Positions 6,057 through 9,344 of a DNA stretch of 9,344 bases are shown one piece after another. The notes below the pieces were generated by a model. The model had not been told where the DNA came from and made no database searches. It worked only from the letters and a program-made list of their open reading frames with translations. This DNA is from Rhodocyclaceae bacterium (GTDB lineage Bacteria; Pseudomonadota; Gammaproteobacteria; Burkholderiales; Rhodocyclaceae). Position 1 is the first letter of the stretch. The number at the start of each line of letters is the position of its first letter. A program made the position numbers and the translations under genes. The stretch covers positions 1 to 9,344 of the forward strand of contig JADLGU010000353.1 of NCBI GenBank assembly GCA_020849155.1. The letters are read 5' to 3'.

Positions 6057-6095
6057 CGGTGTCTCCTTTGAAGGCGAGTTTATCAGACCTGATTA

Positions 6096-6211
6096 CCCTC
6101 TCCCCCGGCCCCCGCTCCGCGCCCCACTGCCGGCTTTGCACAGCCGGCCGGCTCCGGCGGCGCGATGCATGCATCGCGAAACACCGCCTGCGCCCCGCGA
6201 GCGGGAGAGGG
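6096..6211. repeat. Nested palindromic intergenic element
   Basis: The outer arms CCCTCTCCC (6096-6104) and GGGAGAGGG (6203-6211) enclose two further structures. One is a 7-base stem GCCGGCT/AGCCGGC (6129-6135 and 6142-6148); the other is a perfect 18-base palindrome, CGCGATGCATGCATCGCG (6161-6178). It fills the divergent spacer between the hydrolase and the FCSD-like gene, so promoters for both genes would have to lie in or beside it. The CTCTCCC/GGGAGAG arms resemble intergenic repeats common in high-GC proteobacteria. It could be a mobile palindromic unit, an operator, or both. Confidence 0.5.
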
Positions 6212-6236
6212 GAGATTGTCGGCTAAACTCTGCGGC

Positions 6237-7520
6237 ATGAGTCTCACCCGCCGCCGCTTCCTTTCCGCCGCCCTCGCCGCCTGCGCCGCGCCGCTGTTCG
6301 CGCAGCAGGCCCCGGCGCTGCTGCCCGCTTCGAAGGGCCGGCGCGTGGTGGTGGTCGGCGGCGGCTGGGGCGGGCTGTCGGCGGCGCGCCAGCTGCGTGC
6401 GCTGGCGCCGGAACTGGAGGTCGTTCTGCTGGAGAAGAACCCGTCTTTCTTCTCCATGCCGCTCTCCAACAAGTGGCTGGCCGGGCTGGTGGACGAGAAG
6501 CTGCTGACGCACGATTACCGCGCCGCGGCGCAGGCCTTCGGCTACCTGTTCATCCAGGCGGAGGTTTCGGCCATCGACCGCGACCGGCGCCGCGTGCACA
6601 CCGCAAGCGGCACGCTCGACTACGACTGGCTGGTGCTGGCCTCGGGCATCCGCCACGACTACGCCGCCTGGTTCGGCGACGACCGGCGCGCCATCGACGC
6701 GGCGCGCACGCGCTTCGCCTGCGCCTGGACGCCGGGCGGGGAATTACGCGCCCTCAAGGAGCGGCTGGAGAATTTCAAGGGCGGCGAGCTGGTCATGACG
6801 GTTCCGCCGCCGCCCTACCGCTGCCAGCTGGCCGTCTACGAGCGGGCGCTGGTGATCGGCCATCTCTTCAAGGCGCGCGCCGTGCCGGGGAGACTGACTT
6901 TGCTCGATCCCAACCCGCCGCCGCAGCGCTTCGCCGAAGTGTTCGAGGAACAGTACAAGGGCCGGATCGCGGTGCTGCCGCATGCGCGCGTGAAATCGGT
7001 CGATCCCTTCGCCAGGACCATCGCCACCGAGTTCGACGACCTCCGCTTCGACGACGCCATCCTGATGCCGCCGCAGCAGGCCGGCGATCTCGCCTGGCAG
7101 GCCGGGCTGATCGGCCGCGATGCGGAAGGCAAACCCAGCGGCTGGGCGGCGCAGGAGCCGCTGCATCTGCATGCGCTCGGCGACGAGCGTGTATTTCTCG
7201 TCGGCGACCTGATCGACCGCGCGTCACCCTTGTTCGGCCACTATCCGAAGAGCGGCCACCTGGCGGCGCAGCTCGGCCGCATCGCCGCGCGGGAGATCGC
7301 CGCCCGCGCGCGCGGCGCCGCAGCCGAAACGCAGCTGCCGGAGAGCCGCTGCTTCGTCGCCACCCGCATGGCGCCCCTGGAGTCGATGCGCGTCGACACG
7401 CAGTACCGGGTGCGCGGCGACGGATTGATCGTGCAGACGACGAAGCAGCACGCCGATTTCAACCCGCGCGGCGAGGACCTCGAGTGGGCGAAGGGGATGT
7501 TCGGGGAATTGTTCGGCTAG
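6237..7520 (+). CDS. Flavocytochrome c sulfide dehydrogenase-like flavoprotein (FccB/SoxF type)
   Basis: This 427-residue exported FAD protein belongs to the disulfide reductase/FCSD group, which oxidises sulfide or related sulfur species in the periplasm and passes electrons to a c-type cytochrome. It begins with a twin-arginine-like signal (TRRRFLSAALA). A signal peptidase I site may follow LFA at 20-22, but LAAC at 13-16 also fits a lipobox. The FAD-binding fingerprint VVVGGGWGGLSA is at 38-49 and the Glu of the second strand is E66. Two cysteines, C196 (PPPPYRCQ) and C372 (ESRCFV), lie 176 residues apart. From memory this is the spacing of the redox disulfide C161-C337 in Allochromatium FCSD. 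The C-terminal part fits the FCSD flavin-binding domain. No cytochrome partner (fccA/soxE) is adjacent. The ATG at 6237 is chosen because it gives the signal peptide; no clear Shine-Dalgarno is visible. Confidence 0.85.
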   Translation: MSLTRRRFLSAALAACAAPLFAQQAPALLPASKGRRVVVVGGGWGGLSAARQLRALAPELEVVLLEKNPSFFSMPLSNKWLAGLVDEKLLTHDYRAAAQAFGYLFIQAEVSAIDRDRRRVHTASGTLDYDWLVLASGIRHDYAAWFGDDRRAIDAARTRFACAWTPGGELRALKERLENFKGGELVMTVPPPPYRCQLAVYERALVIGHLFKARAVPGRLTLLDPNPPPQRFAEVFEEQYKGRIAVLPHARVKSVDPFARTIATEFDDLRFDDAILMPPQQAGDLAWQAGLIGRDAEGKPSGWAAQEPLHLHALGDERVFLVGDLIDRASPLFGHYPKSGHLAAQLGRIAAREIAARARGAAAETQLPESRCFVATRMAPLESMRVDTQYRVRGDGLIVQTTKQHADFNPRGEDLEWAKGMFGELFG

Positions 7521-8002
7521 TGCCGCGCCCAGACCTTCGTCTTGCCGTCCGGCAGCACCAGCAGGGTGTCGTAGAACTCGCGCCGCGGCGGCGCGTTCTC
7601 GCGCTCGACGATAGTGCAGCCGCGCTCGCAGCTGAAGTCGGCGCCGGTCGGCTCGTTGCCCGGCGCCCCCATCGGCAGGCCGGGCACGGCCAGGCCGCGC
7701 GCCTTCGGCTTTTCCTTGAGCAATTCCTTGATGTCCTCGGCCGGCACGTGGCCCTCGACGAAATAACCCGCCACTTTCGCGGTCATGCGCGAGGCGGCAG
7801 CGGCCGGCACCTTGAAGCGGCGCTTGACCGCGTCGATGTCATCGACTTCCTTTACCGTCACCTTGAAGCCGTTCTGGCGCAGGTGCTCGGCCCAGTCGAT
7901 GCAGGCCAGGCAGACCTTCGGCGCGAAAACCTCCACCGGCGGCAGGGTTTCCGCCGCGGCGGGCAGGGCCGCCAGCGCGGCGAGCAGGAGCGGCAATCTC
8001 AT
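7517..8002 (-). CDS. DUF411 family periplasmic protein, variant cysteine set
   Basis: This is a predicted exported 161-residue protein: MRLPLLLAALAALPAAAE is a Sec signal peptide, with cleavage near 17. The mature part matches DUF411, small proteins often found with copper-resistance genes. It has a thioredoxin-like strand with CLAC (31-34), VDDIDAVKRRFKVP, then GYFVEGHVPAEDI and GLAVPGLPMGAPG. The family's usual Ser-Cys-His-Thr-Ala motif reads S71-R72-M73-T74-A75, so the Cys and His are lost. Instead an inserted segment carries C125 and C129 (CERGC). Metal binding may therefore be rewired. The gene follows comEC. I chose the start at 8002 because it gives a clean signal peptide; an upstream in-frame ATG at 8026 overlaps the comEC stop by ATGA and would add eight residues. 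Its stop shares CTAG (7517-7520) with the convergent FCSD-like gene. Confidence 0.82.
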   Translation of the reverse strand: MRLPLLLAALAALPAAAETLPPVEVFAPKVCLACIDWAEHLRQNGFKVTVKEVDDIDAVKRRFKVPAAAASRMTAKVAGYFVEGHVPAEDIKELLKEKPKARGLAVPGLPMGAPGNEPTGADFSCERGCTIVERENAPPRREFYDTLLVLPDGKTKVWARH

Positions 8003-8022
8003 TCCGCCATTCTCTTCGATTC

Positions 8023-9344
8023 TCATTGTCCGTGCCAGTAGCGGCGGCGCGCCTCGCGCTCGAAAGTCAGTCTGCGCGGGACGGCGAAGTCGACCGTCAC
8101 GGCGCCGTCGCGGTCGGTGCGGGCAAGCCGCGCCCCCGTCGCCTCGTGGCGCCGCAGCACCTCGGCGTTGGGATGGCGGAAGCGGTTGCGGTAGCCGGCC
8201 GGGAAGATCACCGTCCGCGCACCGACCGCCGCAATGAATTCCGGCGAGGAGGAGGTGCGGCTGCCATGGTGCGACGCCAGCAGGACGTCCGAGCGCAGGC
8301 GTTCGCCCTGCCGCTCCGTCAGCGCCAGTTCGGAAACGCTTTCGATGTCGCCGGTGAGCAGCGCGCTGCCGTGCGCCGCGCTCAGCTTCAGCACGCAGCT
8401 CATGTCGTTCGCCTTGCGCGCCGGCTTGTCGTAGTCCGTCGCCGCCGGGTGCAGCAGCTCGAAGCGCACGCCATCCCACTCCCAGGCCTGGCCATCCACG
8501 CAGGAACGGTGGCCCGGCGCTTCGCGGAACGGATGGTCGGCCGGCAGCGAGCTCATGGTCCACGCCACCGGCAGGCCGTCGAGGAGCGACAGCGCGCCGC
8601 CGGAATGGTCCTTGTCCTCATGGGTGAGGATCAGGCCGTCGAGGCGGCGCACGCCGGCCGCGCGCAGGTAGGGCAGCAGGATGCGGTTGCCGCTGTTGGC
8701 GTCGGGCGAGTACTGCGGGCCGGTATCGTAGATCAGGTCGTGGGCGGCCGTCTGCGCGTGCACGGCGAGGCCCTGGCCGACGTCGAGCACGGTGAGGCGC
8801 AGCTCGCCCGGCGCCGGCCGCGCCGGCTCGACCAGCACCAGCGGCAGCAGCAGCATGGCACCGACCCAGCGCGCAGGGAAGCCGCGCGGCAGCAACAGCC
8901 AGGCGCAGCCCAGCAGCCCGAGCGCCACCGCCCAGGCCGGCGGCGCGGCCTGCTGCCAGATGGCGAACGGGAGCCCGGCCAGCCAGTCGATGAAGGCCAT
9001 CAGCCAGGCGAGCAATTGATGCGCCAGCAGCAGGAGCGCATCGAAGGGCAGCGCCGCCGCGACCAGCGCCAGCGGCGTGACGACGAAGCTGACGACGGGG
9101 ATCGCCACCGCGTTGGCCAGCGGCGAGACCAGCGAGAACTGCTGGAACAGCGCCAGCAAGGCCGGAACCAGCCCGAGGGTCACCGCCCACTGTGCGCGGC
9201 CCCACTCGGCCAGCCAGTGCCCCGGCGCGAGGCGTCCCGCGCTGACGTAGAACAGCAGGCCGACGGCGCCGAAGGAGAGCCAGAAGCCGGCCGCCAGCAC
9301 CGCCCAGGGATCGGCCAGGAGCACCAGCAGCAGGGCCAGCGCCA
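8023..9344 (-). CDS. comEC: ComEC/Rec2 family DNA-uptake channel, 5' part outside the window
   Basis: The visible 440 or so residues are the C-terminal part of ComEC, the inner-membrane protein that carries single-stranded transforming DNA into the cell. From the window edge it shows the end of the competence domain, with several hydrophobic helices (ADPWAVLAAGFWLSFGAVGLL onward, to about 8850). A metallo-beta-lactamase-like domain follows: LDVGQG, HEDKDH (8605-8622), TGDIE (8341-8355), SHHGS (8260-8274) and a late HPN. In ComEC proteins this domain is proposed to degrade the non-transported strand. The frame is open across the right edge (ALALLLVLLADPW), so the annotated GTG near 9324 is not the true start. 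The N-terminal OB-like and first membrane parts are missing. The stop overlaps an ATG of the DUF411 gene. No frameshift is seen, so the gene looks functional in this portion. Confidence 0.92.
   Translation of the reverse strand, partial: ALALLLVLLADPWAVLAAGFWLSFGAVGLLFYVSAGRLAPGHWLAEWGRAQWAVTLGLVPALLALFQQFSLVSPLANAVAIPVVSFVVTPLALVAAALPFDALLLLAHQLLAWLMAFIDWLAGLPFAIWQQAAPPAWAVALGLLGCAWLLLPRGFPARWVGAMLLLPLVLVEPARPAPGELRLTVLDVGQGLAVHAQTAAHDLIYDTGPQYSPDANSGNRILLPYLRAAGVRRLDGLILTHEDKDHSGGALSLLDGLPVAWTMSSLPADHPFREAPGHRSCVDGQAWEWDGVRFELLHPAATDYDKPARKANDMSCVLKLSAAHGSALLTGDIESVSELALTERQGERLRSDVLLASHHGSRTSSSPEFIAAVGARTVIFPAGYRNRFRHPNAEVLRRHEATGARLARTDRDGAVTVDFAVPRRLTFEREARRRYWHGQ

Noticed and set aside
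6473..8041. 522-aa + strand frame through the FCSD-like gene and opposite DUF411
   Set aside because: It is a low-complexity Arg/Ala frame in the shadow of two well-supported genes.
1..9344. CRISPR array, tRNA/rRNA genes, transposase or integrase
   Set aside because: No regularly spaced repeats, tRNA cloverleaf, rRNA signature or recombinase motif was seen on either strand.

Overview
The window reads as chromosomal DNA of a GC-rich, aerobic-capable betaproteobacterium. A Rhodocyclales-type aromatic degrader (Thauera/Azoarcus/Aromatoleum or a relative) is the best guess, because the left edge carries the end of boxB followed by boxA of the hybrid benzoyl-CoA epoxidation (box) pathway, next to a flavocytochrome c sulfide dehydrogenase-like flavoprotein, a DUF411 periplasmic protein and comEC. 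The genus is inferred from gene content and was not tested.

Layout. (1) 1-1295, + strand: boxB 3' end and complete boxA, a core catabolic operon. (2) 1312-1362: a REP-like double hairpin at the operon end. (3) 1412-3276, - strand: an AT-richer two-gene cassette, an AAA_21/OLD-like ATPase translationally coupled to a DUF4276 protein. Hand counts of 60-base samples give about 67% GC in boxA but 45-50% inside and just upstream of the cassette. A 10-base direct repeat (AAAGTCAGTC) lies on each side. This is the most plausible accessory or defence-like module of the window. (4) 3464-5020, - strand: a MntA-like minimal nucleotidyltransferase without a HEPN partner, a zinc-independent MDR-family oxidoreductase, and what looks like the tail of a MazE/AbrB-type antitoxin, with a dispersed palindromic repeat (5021-5143) where the antitoxin's N-terminus should be. 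(5) 5196-6056, - strand: an alpha/beta hydrolase with an intact triad. (6) 6096-6211: a second palindromic intergenic repeat. (7) 6237-7520, + strand: a secreted FCSD-like flavoprotein with both redox cysteines. (8) 7517-9344, - strand: comEC (5' end beyond the window) followed by a variant DUF411 gene.

How the parts relate. BoxA passes NADPH electrons to BoxB for epoxidation of benzoyl-CoA. The hydrolase and MDR oxidoreductase may be metabolic neighbours, but nothing in the sequence ties them to the box pathway. The ATPase-DUF4276 pair, the MNT gene and the antitoxin remnant form an accessory-looking patch inserted between the box operon and ordinary chromosomal genes. In several - strand gene pairs the stop of one gene and the start of the next share ATGA, so translational coupling is the dominant arrangement. 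No tRNA, rRNA, CRISPR array, transposase or integrase gene was seen, and no convincing rho-independent terminator with a U-tract was found. No gene-free stretch is longer than about 190 bases.
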